Shown: one piece after another, positions 36,747 through 45,761 of the stretch
How positions within the stretch are numbered: position 1 is the first letter of the stretch
How the letters are laid out: each line of letters starts with the position of its first letter
From: Chelativorans sp. ZYF759
GTDB taxonomy: Bacteria > Pseudomonadota > Alphaproteobacteria > Rhizobiales > Rhizobiaceae
Direction of reading: 5' to 3'
Length of the DNA stretch: 64,000 nt
Assembly: GCF_012911015.1 (NCBI RefSeq)
Contig: NZ_WVVV01000004.1
Coordinates: 82,306 to 146,305, forward strand
Notes under the pieces: model-generated
Told to the model about the DNA's origin: nothing
Databases searched by the model: none
Seen by the model: only the letters and a program-made list of their open reading frames with translations
Translations under genes and position numbers: made by a program

Positions 36747-37373
36747 ATGGAGGAACTCTGGATGGAACGCAAGAGTATCGACGGCAAAAAGAAGCGAAAC
36801 CCGAGCGGTGCGGCGGTCATGCAGCCTGAACTGACCACCGCGCTGTACAGGGCATTGTTCGAAGAGTGGGCAGAGACCGGATATGCCGCAGTGAGCCTGG
36901 AGCGTGTGGCTGCCAGGGCGGGCGCGGGCAAGGCGGCTATTTACCGTCGCTGGCCATCTAAACTGGAGTTCGCGTGCGAAGCGATACAAAGCGTCGAAGT
37001 GATGCGGCTGGGTTCCCACGACCAGGGGTCTCTGCACGCGGATGTCACCGCACATCTGCGAGCAACGCGCGCGGTGCTGAGACATCCTCTCGTCTGTCGA
37101 ATTGTCCCCGATCTGGTGGCTGAACGTTTGCGGTCGAAAGACCTGGCTACGATGCTGGATCGCATTTCCGAGGCGCGGCGTCAGTTCGGACATCGGCTTC
37201 TGGACCGCGCCATTGCCCGCAACGAACTGCATGCGGACCTCAACAGGGAGCTCGCGCTCGATCTACTCTTTGCCCCCCTCTACTCGCGCATGATCGTCCG
37301 AGGGAAAAACTGCACGGGCGCCGACCTGCAGAGACTGGGCATAGCCGTTGAAGCCGCCATAAAGGCCTGCTGA
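36747..37373 (+). CDS. TetR-family transcriptional regulator
   Basis: A 208-residue TetR-type regulator. The helix-turn-helix is at about residues 30-75: ALFEEWAETGYAAVSLERVAARAGAGKAAIYRRWPSK spans it, with the YRRW recognition helix typical of the TetR/AcrR class. The C-terminal ligand domain is helical, with LDLLFAPLYSRMIV near the end as in the TetR_C_11 type. Starts at 36747 or 36762 (MERKSIDG) are possible; a GGAGGAAC sequence sits directly before. It lies upstream of the catalase gene in the same direction and could regulate it. Confidence 0.9.
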   Translation: MEELWMERKSIDGKKKRNPSGAAVMQPELTTALYRALFEEWAETGYAAVSLERVAARAGAGKAAIYRRWPSKLEFACEAIQSVEVMRLGSHDQGSLHADVTAHLRATRAVLRHPLVCRIVPDLVAERLRSKDLATMLDRISEARRQFGHRLLDRAIARNELHADLNRELALDLLFAPLYSRMIVRGKNCTGADLQRLGIAVEAAIKAC

Positions 37374-37511
37374 ACCGGCATTTGCACCAGGCAGTGTGAG
37401 CACGCAGTAGGCCGGTCTTGTTCAACCGCGCGATCGTCCGTCCGTCTCCAACCTTGGGTTGTTCATCGCAAGAACTGCTTCGTCACAGCAGGCTCCGCGA
37501 CGCTTTGCCGG

Positions 37512-37536
37512 TGTGGCTCGATATTATCGAGCCACA
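37512..37536. promoter_or_regulatory. 25-base perfect palindrome upstream of the catalase gene
   Basis: TGTGGCTCGATA (37512-37523) and its exact reverse complement TATCGAGCCACA (37525-37536) flank a single T. It lies 76 bases upstream of the catalase start in a 239-base gap that otherwise has no gene. A one-base loop and lack of a T-run argue against a terminator; an operator for a dimeric regulator, perhaps the adjacent TetR protein, is more likely. Confidence 0.6.
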
Positions 37537-37612
37537 GACGTGAATGGCGCGGAAGGGTCCGGTCAATACGCTGCCAGCCGGCACCCGGTGGGAACCCAGG
37601 AAAGAGCTGACG

Positions 37613-39076
37613 ATGCCTCCACACGACGATCAGAAGCTGCGCTTGACAACGACCGCCGGCGCGCCGGTTTCCGACAACCAGAACAGCCTGACCGCCGGCG
37701 ATCGCGGTCCGGTCCTCCTGCAGGACTGGCAGTTGATCGAGAAGCTGGCCCACCAGAACCGCGAACGGATTCCCGAGCGGGTGGTCCACGCCAAGGGCTG
37801 GGGCGCGCATGGCACGTTGAGGATAACGGGCGACATATCGCACCTGACCTGCGCCAAGGTGCTGCAGCCCGGCACCGAGACGCCCATGATCGCGCGGTTC
37901 TCGACGGTTGCCGGAGAAATGGGTGCCGCAGACCATGAACGGGACGTCCGCGGCTTCGCGCTCAAGTTCTATACCGAAGAAGGCAACTGGGATCTGGTGG
38001 GCAACAACACGCCGGTCTTCTTCGTTCGTGATCCGCTCAAGTTTCCCGACTTCATTCACACTCAGAAGCGCCACCCGCGCACCAATCTGCGATCGGCGAC
38101 GGCGATGTGGGACTTCTGGTCCCTATCGCCGGAGAGCCTGCATCAGGTGACGATCCTCTTCTCCGACCGCGGCCTGCCGGTCAGCCCGATGCACATGAAC
38201 GGCTACGGCAGCCACACCTACAGCCTGTGGAACGACAAGGGCGAGCGGGTCTGGGTCAAGTTCCACTTCAAGACGTCACAGGGCCATCGCCACTACACGA
38301 ATGCCGAGGCGGAAGAGGTGGTTGGAAGAACCCGGGAAGGTTACCAGGAAGCGCTGTTCGGCGCGATCGAGGCGGGAGAATTCCCGTAATGGATCGTGCA
38401 GGTGCAGATCATGACACAGGCCGAGGCGGAGGAATTTCCCTCCAACCCGTTCGACCTGACCAAGGTCTGGCCACATGCCGAATTTCCGCCGATCGACATC
38501 GGCGTGCTCGAACTCAACCGCAATCCCGACAACTACTTTGCCGAGATCGAGATGCTCGCCTTCAGCCCGTCAAACGTCGTTCGCGGCATCGGCCATTCGC
38601 CCGACAGAATGCTTCAGGGCAGGATATTCGCCTATGCGGATGCCCATCGCTACCGACTGGGCACGCACTACGAGGCGCTGCCGGTCAACCGACCGCGATG
38701 CCCGGTCCATCACTACCACAAGGACGGGGCGATGCGCTTCTTCGGCAACATGCCCAACGCGGACGCCTATTACGAGCCGAACAGCTTCGCCGGCCCGGTG
38801 GAGGACGTCGCGTTCGGCGATCCGCCGCTCGCGATTGAGGGACCGGCTGCCCGGTTCGATCATCGGGACGGGAACGACGATTTCAGCCAGCCGCGCGCGC
38901 TGTTCCTGCTGTTCGACGACGGGCAGAAGGCCCGCCTGTTTGCCAACGTCGCCGCCGCAATGAAGGGCGTCCCGGACTTCATTGTCGAACGCCAGATCGA
39001 GCTTTTCCGCCAGGTCCATCCGGATTTCGCCGCCGGAATCTGCGCTGCTCTGGATGCAGTGGACCCGCAATTCTGA
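37613..39076 (+). pseudogene. katA: Catalase gene interrupted by an in-frame stop codon
   Basis: The locus encodes a clade-type monofunctional haem catalase of the normal length (487 codons) with one TAA at 38387-38389 (codon 259). Upstream are the distal His motif [32 protein letters not shown] and [22 protein letters not shown]; downstream in the same frame are [18 protein letters not shown] and the proximal haem ligand Tyr at about residue 341 ([12 protein letters not shown]). The stop replaces the residue before Trp in the conserved EFP-x-W segment, one base change from Lys or Ser codons. The 258-residue product lacks the haem Tyr. No other lesion is visible, so the mutation is recent or a base-call error. 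Confidence 0.9.
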
Positions 39077-39111
39077 TCACGTCCGGCCGTCCCCCTCCCG
39101 CCGGAACGTGT

Positions 39112-39159
39112 GCCGACGAGAGCGCCAAGCCCCGCCCCTCCCCAAGCGCTCTCGTCGGC
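39112..39159. terminator. Bidirectional stem-loop between catalase and aldehyde dehydrogenase genes
   Basis: GCCGACGAGAGCGC (39112-39125) and its perfect complement GCGCTCTCGTCGGC (39146-39159) flank a 20-base C-rich loop. It sits between two convergent genes (ends at 39076 and 39221), the expected place for a shared terminator. There is no T-run, so it may work with Rho or by RNA protection. Confidence 0.6.
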
Positions 39160-39220
39160 CCTCACCGGAACGAACCGCGCGAGCAGGCTTCGCGAGGCCG
39201 GGTCTGACGGCCGCTGGGGA

Positions 39221-40603
39221 TCAGCTTCTGCGCATCAGGATCATCTTTTCCTGCGTCATGTCGCGCATGGTGTAGGGGATGCCGCCGGTGCCGTATCCGG
39301 ACTGGCGGCGGCCGGCAAACGGCATCCAGTCAGTGCGGAAGGCGGTGGGATCGTTGATCATCACGGCAGAGGCATCGAGCCGATTGGCCGCGCGCATCGC
39401 GACGTCGATATCCTGGGCGAAGATGCTGGCCTGGAAAGCCGTGGGCAGCGCATTGGCCTGACGGATGGCCTCATCCAGATCGGCATAAAGATAGACCGCG
39501 ACCACCGGGCCGAAAACCTCCAGTGTCGAAACCTTCGCGTCGGCAGCCGGGTCGAGCAGCACCGCCGGCTCAAGCATGGTTTCGGACAGGCGCTTGCCGC
39601 CGGTGGCCAGCGTGGCCCCGCCTTCGGCCGCTTCCTTGATCCATTGTGCGACCCGGTCCGCCTCGCGCGGCAGGATCAGCGGGCCGACTTCGGTGTCCTT
39701 CCGGGTCGGATCGGCTGTGCGCAGTTTCTCGACGCGCGCGACGAGCCTCTGCGTGAAGTCCTCGGCGATGTCGGCATGAACGAAGATGCGCTGCGTCGAC
39801 ACGCAGACCTGTCCCGCATGGTAGTAGCCGCCCTTGACGATCGGCTCGATAACCTTGCCGAGATCGGCACTGCGATCGACGATGGCTGGTGCTGCGCCGC
39901 CATGCTCCAGCGCCGAGCGCGTGCCGGGGGCGAGCTTGGAATGCAGCGACCAGCCGACCCGAGCTGAACCGATGAAGCTCAGGAAGGCGACGCGTCCGTC
40001 GGTCGCCAGTCTTTCGGCCAGTGCGTTGTCATCGGTGATGAAGGTCTGGCACCAAGGCTCGGGCAGGCCCGCCTCGCGCAGCAGCGCCACGAAATCGAGG
40101 CAGGACAGCGGCGTCGTGGAGGCCGGCTTGACGATGACCGGGCAGCCAACAGCGATGGCCGGCGCCACCTGATGGACGATCAGGTTCAAGGGATGGTTGA
40201 AGGCGGAGATCGCCGCGACGATGCCGATGGGCTCCCTGGTGGTGAAGGCCCAACGGTTTTCGGCGGCCGCGGAAAGGCCCATCGGAATCTCGCGGCCGGC
40301 GAGATTGCGCAGCTCATCGGCGGCATTGTGGACCCCGTCGATGGCGCGGTTGGTCTCGATGATCGCGTCGGGCAGCGGCTTGCCGCCCTCGCGTGCGATC
40401 TGCATGGCGAGATGGTCGCGTTTGCCTTCCATCAGCGCGGCGAGCTTGCGCAGGATCGCCATGCGCTCATGCGGCTTCAGCCAGCCGTCGCGGTCCCTAA
40501 AGGCGCGCTCGGCGGCCTGCAACTTTCGCTCCAGCGCGGCGGCATCGTCTGTCTCGATCTCGGCGATCGGCGCACGATCGAAGGCCTGCACGACTGTCAG
40601 CAT
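39221..40603 (-). CDS. Aldehyde dehydrogenase family protein
   Basis: A 460-residue NAD(P)-dependent aldehyde dehydrogenase. The catalytic Cys is in GGYYHAGQVCVSTQRIFVH at about residue 265; the general-base Glu is in the altered motif LEHGGAAPAIV, where most relatives have LELGGK; the Asn of the oxyanion hole is in ISAFNHPLNL. GGGAG precedes the ATG. It lies 21 bases after an acetolactate-synthase-like gene and behind an LLM monooxygenase, all on the minus strand. Pairing with the ThDP enzyme suggests it oxidises an aldehyde produced by decarboxylation or carboligation. Confidence 0.92.
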   Translation of the reverse strand: MLTVVQAFDRAPIAEIETDDAAALERKLQAAERAFRDRDGWLKPHERMAILRKLAALMEGKRDHLAMQIAREGGKPLPDAIIETNRAIDGVHNAADELRNLAGREIPMGLSAAAENRWAFTTREPIGIVAAISAFNHPLNLIVHQVAPAIAVGCPVIVKPASTTPLSCLDFVALLREAGLPEPWCQTFITDDNALAERLATDGRVAFLSFIGSARVGWSLHSKLAPGTRSALEHGGAAPAIVDRSADLGKVIEPIVKGGYYHAGQVCVSTQRIFVHADIAEDFTQRLVARVEKLRTADPTRKDTEVGPLILPREADRVAQWIKEAAEGGATLATGGKRLSETMLEPAVLLDPAADAKVSTLEVFGPVVAVYLYADLDEAIRQANALPTAFQASIFAQDIDVAMRAANRLDASAVMINDPTAFRTDWMPFAGRRQSGYGTGGIPYTMRDMTQEKMILMRRS

Positions 40604-40624
40604 TGTCGGTCTCCCTTTGCTGGA

Positions 40625-42280
40625 TTACCCGAGTTCCACCATGGGGCTGCGGTTGCGCAACTCGTCGACGAGAACACGGGTGTTCTCGGAATAATCGATC
40701 GGCACATCGACCAGATGAACACCGCCGCCGACGAAAGCGGCTTCGAGCGTGGGGACAAGATCCTCGACCACCGTGACCCGCGAGCCCTTGGCGCCGTAGG
40801 CCTCCGCATAGCGCACGAAATCGGGATTGCCGAAGCTCATGCCGAAATCCGCAAAACCGTCCACCGCCTGCTTCCAGCGGATCATGCCGTAGGCGCTGTC
40901 GTTGAGGATGACGACGACGAGGTTCAGCCCCAGTCGCACCGACGTTTCCATCTCCTGCGAGTTCATCATGAAGCCGCCATCGCCGCAGACCGCCATGACG
41001 CGCCGGTCCGGGTGCAGCATCGCCGCCATCATCGCCGAGGGAAGCCCGGCCCCCATCGTGGCCAGCGCATTGTCGAGCAGCAGCGTGTTGGCGACATGGG
41101 TCCGGTAGTTGCGGGCGAACCAGATCTTGTACATGCCGTTGTCCAGGCAGACGATGCCGTCTTCCGGCATCACCTTGCGGACATCATGGACGATGCACTG
41201 CGGGGTTGGCGGAAAGCGTTCTTCCTCGGCACGGTCGTTGATGCGGGCGAGGATTCGCTGGCGCAGGTCGAGCATCCCCTCGTCGGGCGAAAGTTTCCCT
41301 TCGAGACGCTCGGCAAGCCCCTCAACCGCGGCCCCGATATCACCGATCACCTCGAAATCAGGATGGTAGACCTGTTCGACCGTGGCCGACTGATAGCCGA
41401 CATGGATGACCTTCGGCCCGCCGGCGCTCTTCATGAGGAAGGGCGGCTTCTCGATCGTGTCGTGGCCGATGGCGATGATCAGGTCGGCGCGTTCCACCGC
41501 CTCGTGGACATAGTCGCCCTCCGAGAGCGCAGCGGTTCCCATGTAGAGGTTCGAGCCGCCGGTCACCGCCCCCTTGCCCATCTGTGTGTTGAAGAAGGGC
41601 AACCGCGTGCGCCTCACGAAACTCGAAAGCGCATCGACCAGCGCCGGCCTGTTACCTGCCGCGCCGAACATGACGAGCGGACGGCTGGCACCAAGGATTA
41701 TCTCCGCCGCACTGTCGAGGGACCGGGCCGAGGCAACGGGCCGATCCGTCGCGTGGACCGGAATGACCGGGACGTTTGCGACCTCCTCGCCCGCAACGTC
41801 CTCCGGCAGCTCCAGATGTACCGGACCTGGCCGCTCCTCCATCGCGACGCGAAAGGCGTCGCGCACCGTCGAGGGTATGGCGGCGGCACTGACGATCTGG
41901 CGCGTCATCTTGGTCAGCGGCTTCATCGAGGCGACGATATCGACGATCTGGAAACGGGCTTGCTTGGCGCTCATCACCGGCTTCTGGCCGGTGATGAGGA
42001 TCATCGGCATGGCGCCGAGATGCGCATAGGCCGCGCCCGTCGAGAAATTGAGCGCGCCGGGCCCAAGCGTCGCCAGGCAGACGCCGGGCTTGCCCGTGAG
42101 ACGACCATGGGTCGCCGCCATGAAGGCGGCCGCCTGTTCATGGCGGGTCAGGACCAGCTTGATTCTGGAGGTCCGCAGCGATTCAAGAAGGTCGAGGTTT
42201 TCCTCGCCCGGCACGCCGAAGATGCGCTCCACCCCTTCGTTCTCCAGCGCGGCAACAAGAAGGTCGGATCCTTTGGGCAT
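40625..42280 (-). CDS. Acetolactate synthase large-subunit-like ThDP enzyme
   Basis: A 551-residue three-domain ThDP-dependent enzyme. The cofactor-activating Glu is in LTRHEQAAAFMA at about residue 47; the ThDP-Mg motif runs from CGDGGFMMNSQEMET to VVVILNDSAYGMIRW. It resembles AlsS-type acetolactate synthases without a regulatory subunit gene beside it, so a catabolic or carboligase role is more likely than branched-chain amino acid synthesis. The genes for an LLM-class flavoprotein and an aldehyde dehydrogenase flank it in the same operon. The precise substrate cannot be read from the sequence. Confidence 0.9.
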   Translation of the reverse strand: MPKGSDLLVAALENEGVERIFGVPGEENLDLLESLRTSRIKLVLTRHEQAAAFMAATHGRLTGKPGVCLATLGPGALNFSTGAAYAHLGAMPMILITGQKPVMSAKQARFQIVDIVASMKPLTKMTRQIVSAAAIPSTVRDAFRVAMEERPGPVHLELPEDVAGEEVANVPVIPVHATDRPVASARSLDSAAEIILGASRPLVMFGAAGNRPALVDALSSFVRRTRLPFFNTQMGKGAVTGGSNLYMGTAALSEGDYVHEAVERADLIIAIGHDTIEKPPFLMKSAGGPKVIHVGYQSATVEQVYHPDFEVIGDIGAAVEGLAERLEGKLSPDEGMLDLRQRILARINDRAEEERFPPTPQCIVHDVRKVMPEDGIVCLDNGMYKIWFARNYRTHVANTLLLDNALATMGAGLPSAMMAAMLHPDRRVMAVCGDGGFMMNSQEMETSVRLGLNLVVVILNDSAYGMIRWKQAVDGFADFGMSFGNPDFVRYAEAYGAKGSRVTVVEDLVPTLEAAFVGGGVHLVDVPIDYSENTRVLVDELRNRSPMVELG

Positions 42281-42385
42281 CGTCTAAATCCTCGCATTGA
42301 TCAATCGACGGAAACGCTGCGGCGATCATACATGGGCAGGCACGATGCGCCACGGCTTGACGAGGCGGGACCATTCCGGGGACGT

Positions 42386-43429
42386 CTATGCTGCGGCTAT
42401 TCGCGCGGCCCGGACAATCGGCGCGACTTCCGTGCCCAGGAATTCGATCGAACGCTTCATGGCGGCAGTCTCGAGCGAGGCGGTGCTCATCTGGAAGGTG
42501 ACGCGCGTGATGCCACCGAGCGTCTCGCTCGCCTCGAGCATCTTGGCGGCGACCGTCGCGGGGGCACCGATCAGGAAAGCGCCTTCTGGGCTGGCCATCG
42601 CCTCGAACGGCTGGCGCGTAGGCGTCGACCACCCGCGCTCGCGTCCGATGGTCCCGGTCAGATGCGCCCAGCCGGGAAAAAAGGCCTCCTTGGCCTCGGC
42701 GTCGGTCTCGCCGACGAAACCCATCGCATGCACGCCCACAACGAGCTTTTCGGGAGCGTGTCCAGCGCGCCTGCCGGCCTCGCGGTAGAGATCGACGAGC
42801 GGACGGAAACGGTCGAACGTGCCGCCGATAATGGCGATCATCAGCGGAAGGCCGAGCTCGCCCGCGCGCTCGAAGGATCGCGGCGTGCCGCCGACGCCCA
42901 CCCACAGCGGCAGCCGCGGCTGATGGGGACGCGGGAAGACGCCCTCTCCGTGGAGTGCCGGCCGATAGCGCCCGTACCAGGAGATGTTGGTCTCCTCGCC
43001 GAGTTTCAGGAACAGGTCGAGCTTTTCGGCGAACAGGTCGTCATAGGCGCGGGTGTCGAGGCCGAACAGCGGAAAGGCTTCTCCGAACGAGCCTCGCCCG
43101 ACGACGATTTCGGCGCGTCCCCTGGAAATCAGGTCCAGCGTCGCGAATTCCTGGAAAACCCGTACCGGGTCGGCTGCGCTCAGCACCGTCACCGCGCTCG
43201 TCAGACGGATCTTGCTCGTCCGGGCGGCGGCGGCCGAAAGAATGATGGCCGGCGCGGAATCGAGAAACTCCGCGCGATGGTGCTCGCCGACGCCGAAGAC
43301 GTCGAGCCCGACACGGTCGGCGGTTTCAACCTCGTCAAGCAGATCCGCCATGCGATCGGTCGGGGAAGGAAGCAGACCGGTCGCCGGGTCGGGAAGGATG
43401 GCTGCAAAGCTGTCGACGCCTATTTCCAT
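42386..43429 (-). CDS. LLM-class flavin-dependent oxidoreductase
   Basis: A 347-residue luciferase-like monooxygenase that would use FMNH2 supplied by a reductase to oxidise a small substrate. Typical segments are VGLDVFGVGEHHRAEF, TSKIRLTSAVTVLSAADPVRVFQEFATLDLISRGRAEIVVGRGSF (spread over several adjacent motifs) and LPLWVGVGGTPRSFERAGELG. The ATG at 43429 was chosen because the start MEIGVDSFA fits the family; the frame is open further upstream. It heads the minus-strand operon with the ThDP enzyme and aldehyde dehydrogenase and is divergent from a LysR gene that probably controls it. Confidence 0.9.
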   Translation of the reverse strand: MEIGVDSFAAILPDPATGLLPSPTDRMADLLDEVETADRVGLDVFGVGEHHRAEFLDSAPAIILSAAAARTSKIRLTSAVTVLSAADPVRVFQEFATLDLISRGRAEIVVGRGSFGEAFPLFGLDTRAYDDLFAEKLDLFLKLGEETNISWYGRYRPALHGEGVFPRPHQPRLPLWVGVGGTPRSFERAGELGLPLMIAIIGGTFDRFRPLVDLYREAGRRAGHAPEKLVVGVHAMGFVGETDAEAKEAFFPGWAHLTGTIGRERGWSTPTRQPFEAMASPEGAFLIGAPATVAAKMLEASETLGGITRVTFQMSTASLETAAMKRSIEFLGTEVAPIVRAARIAAA

Positions 43430-43765
43430 GGTGGTTCTCGCAATGCGTTGTCGATCCTGATGGATCTGGAGTTCGGCAGCCGCGAGGGCTCCGGTGAAAG
43501 GCGATCGGCCACGCGGCTGGCCACTCAAATTAGAGGGCGCCCTCGAGCGTTGCGGTGCCGTATCTGCCGGGCCGTTGCCATTCTTGCTTCCTAATCCGGC
43601 GCCCCAAGGCACGCAGGCTTGAGTTCGTCCGGTTTCTCGAAGACGGTGCCACGACGATCTGCCGAAAGACGCCAGACTGTCTGGTAGCGGAACAGACTAC
43701 ATCTCCATCGGCGACACGGTAGAGCTTGTTCCTGCCATGCAGTGTCGCGAAACGGGAAACGCCGG
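43430..43765. other. Divergent regulatory region between the LLM operon and lysR
   Basis: This 336-base gap has no convincing gene. It should contain both promoters and the LysR binding sites. One small dyad, CCAGA-CTG-TCTGG at 43672-43684, lies about 80 bases before the LysR start. Overlapping short frames on the minus strand here look like chance. Confidence 0.45.
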
Positions 43766-44659
43766 ATGGATATCGACGACCTTCGGACATTCGTGGAAGT
43801 TGCCGATGCAGGCGGCGTCTCGGCCGCCGCCCGCCGGCTCAGCGTATCGAAGTCGATCGTCAGCCGCCGGCTTTTCCGGCTCGAGGCCGAGCTCGGCGTT
43901 CAGCTTCTTGCCCGAACCACTCGCGGCGCCGCTCTCACCGAAGCCGGGGCCACGTTCAGAGAGCACGCAGCGAGAGCGGCTTCTGAAATCGATGCGGCGA
44001 GGGAGACGCTCCTACCGGCAGGCGACCTGACAGGCAGGCTGCGCGTTGCCATCCCGCTGACCTTCGGCCCAACGCATCTGGCGCCGGTGCTGGCGGAACT
44101 GGCGCGTCGCCACCCAAGACTTCACATCCATTCCTCCTACAGCGACCGTTTCGTTGACCTTATCACGGAGGGGTTCGATTGCGCGGTTCGGGTGGGCTAC
44201 CTTCAGGACTCCAACTTGATCGCAAGGCGCGTGGGCGCCATCCATGGCAAGCTGCTTGCCAGCCCTGACTACATCAAGGCGCATGGCGCGCCGGAGGCTC
44301 CGGCGGAGATCGCCGCCCACCCGGCGCTGATGCAGGGCACCGAGGCCTGGCAGTTTCTGGACGGCGACGAGGTGGTCACGGTCAATCCGCAGGGTCGCTA
44401 CAAGGCCGACAACGGCATCGCGCTGGCAGCGGCCGCAGCCGCCGGTCTGGGTGTGGCATGGCTGCCAGATTGCGTCACCGATTCCTATGTCGCCTCGGGA
44501 GCGCTCGTGCCGATCATGACACGCTACCCGGTGCCATCGGCCGGTGTCTATGTCGTGCGGCCGCCGGGCCAGCATTCGTCGCGAAAGGTGCGCGTGCTGA
44601 CCGAACTTCTGATCGAGTGCCTGGCGGAAGATCCGCGCCTGGCAGCGGTGGGCCGCTAG
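43766..44659 (+). CDS. LysR-family transcriptional regulator
   Basis: A 297-residue LysR regulator. The winged helix-turn-helix covers the first 60 residues (MDIDDLRTFVEVADAGGVSA, AARRLSVSKSIVSRRLFRLE) and the effector domain from about 90 has LRVAIPLTFGPTHLAPVLAEL, FDCAVRVGYLQDSNLIARRV and a C-terminal AAAAAAGLGVAWLPD loop, the CrgA-like subgroup. The ATG at 43766 matches the normal LysR start; an in-frame ATG eight codons earlier is possible. It is divergent from the LLM operon, the standard arrangement for its target, and upstream of the pirin gene. Confidence 0.92.
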   Translation: MDIDDLRTFVEVADAGGVSAAARRLSVSKSIVSRRLFRLEAELGVQLLARTTRGAALTEAGATFREHAARAASEIDAARETLLPAGDLTGRLRVAIPLTFGPTHLAPVLAELARRHPRLHIHSSYSDRFVDLITEGFDCAVRVGYLQDSNLIARRVGAIHGKLLASPDYIKAHGAPEAPAEIAAHPALMQGTEAWQFLDGDEVVTVNPQGRYKADNGIALAAAAAAGLGVAWLPDCVTDSYVASGALVPIMTRYPVPSAGVYVVRPPGQHSSRKVRVLTELLIECLAEDPRLAAVGR

Positions 44660-44800
44660 CCATGCCTGCTCGTGTCGTCGCGAAGGCGTTCCGGTTTAAG
44701 CGACACAGCTCGGCGGCTCGCGGGCCTAGCTGCCTGGCGATGTGCCGGGTACCACGATCACTCGGCCGGATCAGGCGATCCGACAAGAAAGGATGAGCGC

Positions 44801-45736
44801 ATGAGCTGGAACCCATCACTCGAACCGGGCTGTCCCGATGAGGTCGGCATCGACGCGATCGAGACACTGATCGTCCCGCGGTCCCGCGACCTCGGTGACT
44901 TTCAGGTCCGCCGCGCGTTGCCGGCGCCGAAGCGGCAGATGGTCGGGCCGTTCATCTTCTTCGACCAGGCCGGGCCGGCCGAATTGCTGACCGGGCAAGG
45001 CGTCGACGTGCGGCCGCATCCGCATATCGGGCTCGGCACGGTCACCTACCTGTTCAAGGGTGATTTCCACCACCGCGACAGCACCGGCGCCGACCAGATC
45101 ATCCGCCCTGGCGCGCTGAACTGGATGGTCGCCGGGCGCGGGGTCACCCATTCCGAACGTACATCCGCGACGGCGCGGACCGGGCCGAACAGCCTGTTTG
45201 GCATCCAGACATGGCTCGCCTTGCCGGACAGCCACGAGGACGTCGACGCCAGCTTCGAGCATCACGGCAAGGACACCCTGCCCGTCATCGAGGATCGTGG
45301 CGTCTCCGTTCGGCTCATTCTTGGAAACGCCTATGGCAAGTCCGCGCCGGCGACGATGCTCTCCGAGACGTTCTATGCCGACGTGAAGCTCGAGCCGGGA
45401 AGCCGCCTGCCCATGCCGGACGATCACGAGGACCGCGGCATCTACATCGTCGAAGGGTCGATATCGGTTGCCGGACAGGAATTCGAGGCCGGCCAGATGA
45501 TGGTGTTCCGTCCGGGCGACCGCATCACGGTGGCCGCGGGAGAGCGGGGCGCGCGACTGATGATCCTGGGCGGCGCGACCTTCAACGGACCGCGCTACAT
45601 CTGGTGGAACTTCGTCGCCTCCTCAAAGGAGCGGATTGAGGTCGCAAAGGCCGAATGGCGCGCAGCGAACTGGGGCGCAGGGCGCTTCGACCTCCCTGTC
45701 GACGATCGTGAAGAGCACATTCCGCTTCCGGATTGA
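44801..45736 (+). CDS. Pirin family protein
   Basis: A 311-residue bicupin of the pirin family. The N-terminal cupin has the metal-binding pattern VRPHPHIGLGTVTYLFKGDFHHRDS followed by HSERTS, giving the usual three His and one Glu; the C-terminal cupin (GSISVAGQEFEAGQMMVFRPGD) lacks the full set of ligands, as usual. Some pirins are quercetin dioxygenases, others redox-sensitive regulators. AAAGGA precedes the ATG; the frame is open upstream without support. It follows lysR by about 140 bases and precedes the DUF5996 fusion gene. Confidence 0.92.
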   Translation: MSWNPSLEPGCPDEVGIDAIETLIVPRSRDLGDFQVRRALPAPKRQMVGPFIFFDQAGPAELLTGQGVDVRPHPHIGLGTVTYLFKGDFHHRDSTGADQIIRPGALNWMVAGRGVTHSERTSATARTGPNSLFGIQTWLALPDSHEDVDASFEHHGKDTLPVIEDRGVSVRLILGNAYGKSAPATMLSETFYADVKLEPGSRLPMPDDHEDRGIYIVEGSISVAGQEFEAGQMMVFRPGDRITVAAGERGARLMILGGATFNGPRYIWWNFVASSKERIEVAKAEWRAANWGAGRFDLPVDDREEHIPLPD

Positions 45737-45761
45737 GCGGAACCAGCCTGGAGAAATCAAA

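Noticed and set aside
38387-38389. Programmed recoding (for example pyrrolysine or selenocysteine) of the catalase stop codon
   Set aside because: The codon is TAA, which is not used for known recoded amino acids in such bacteria, and catalases have an ordinary residue there. A nonsense mutation or base error is simpler.
40172-43594. A 1140-codon open frame on the plus strand opposite the ALDH, ThDP and LLM genes
   Set aside because: It is an antisense artefact of high GC third positions. Its translation has no family motifs, while the three minus-strand genes have complete catalytic signatures and ribosome sites.
43530-43790. An 86-codon minus-strand frame in the LLM-LysR gap
   Set aside because: It has no ribosome site and no family resemblance, and it overlaps the LysR start region.
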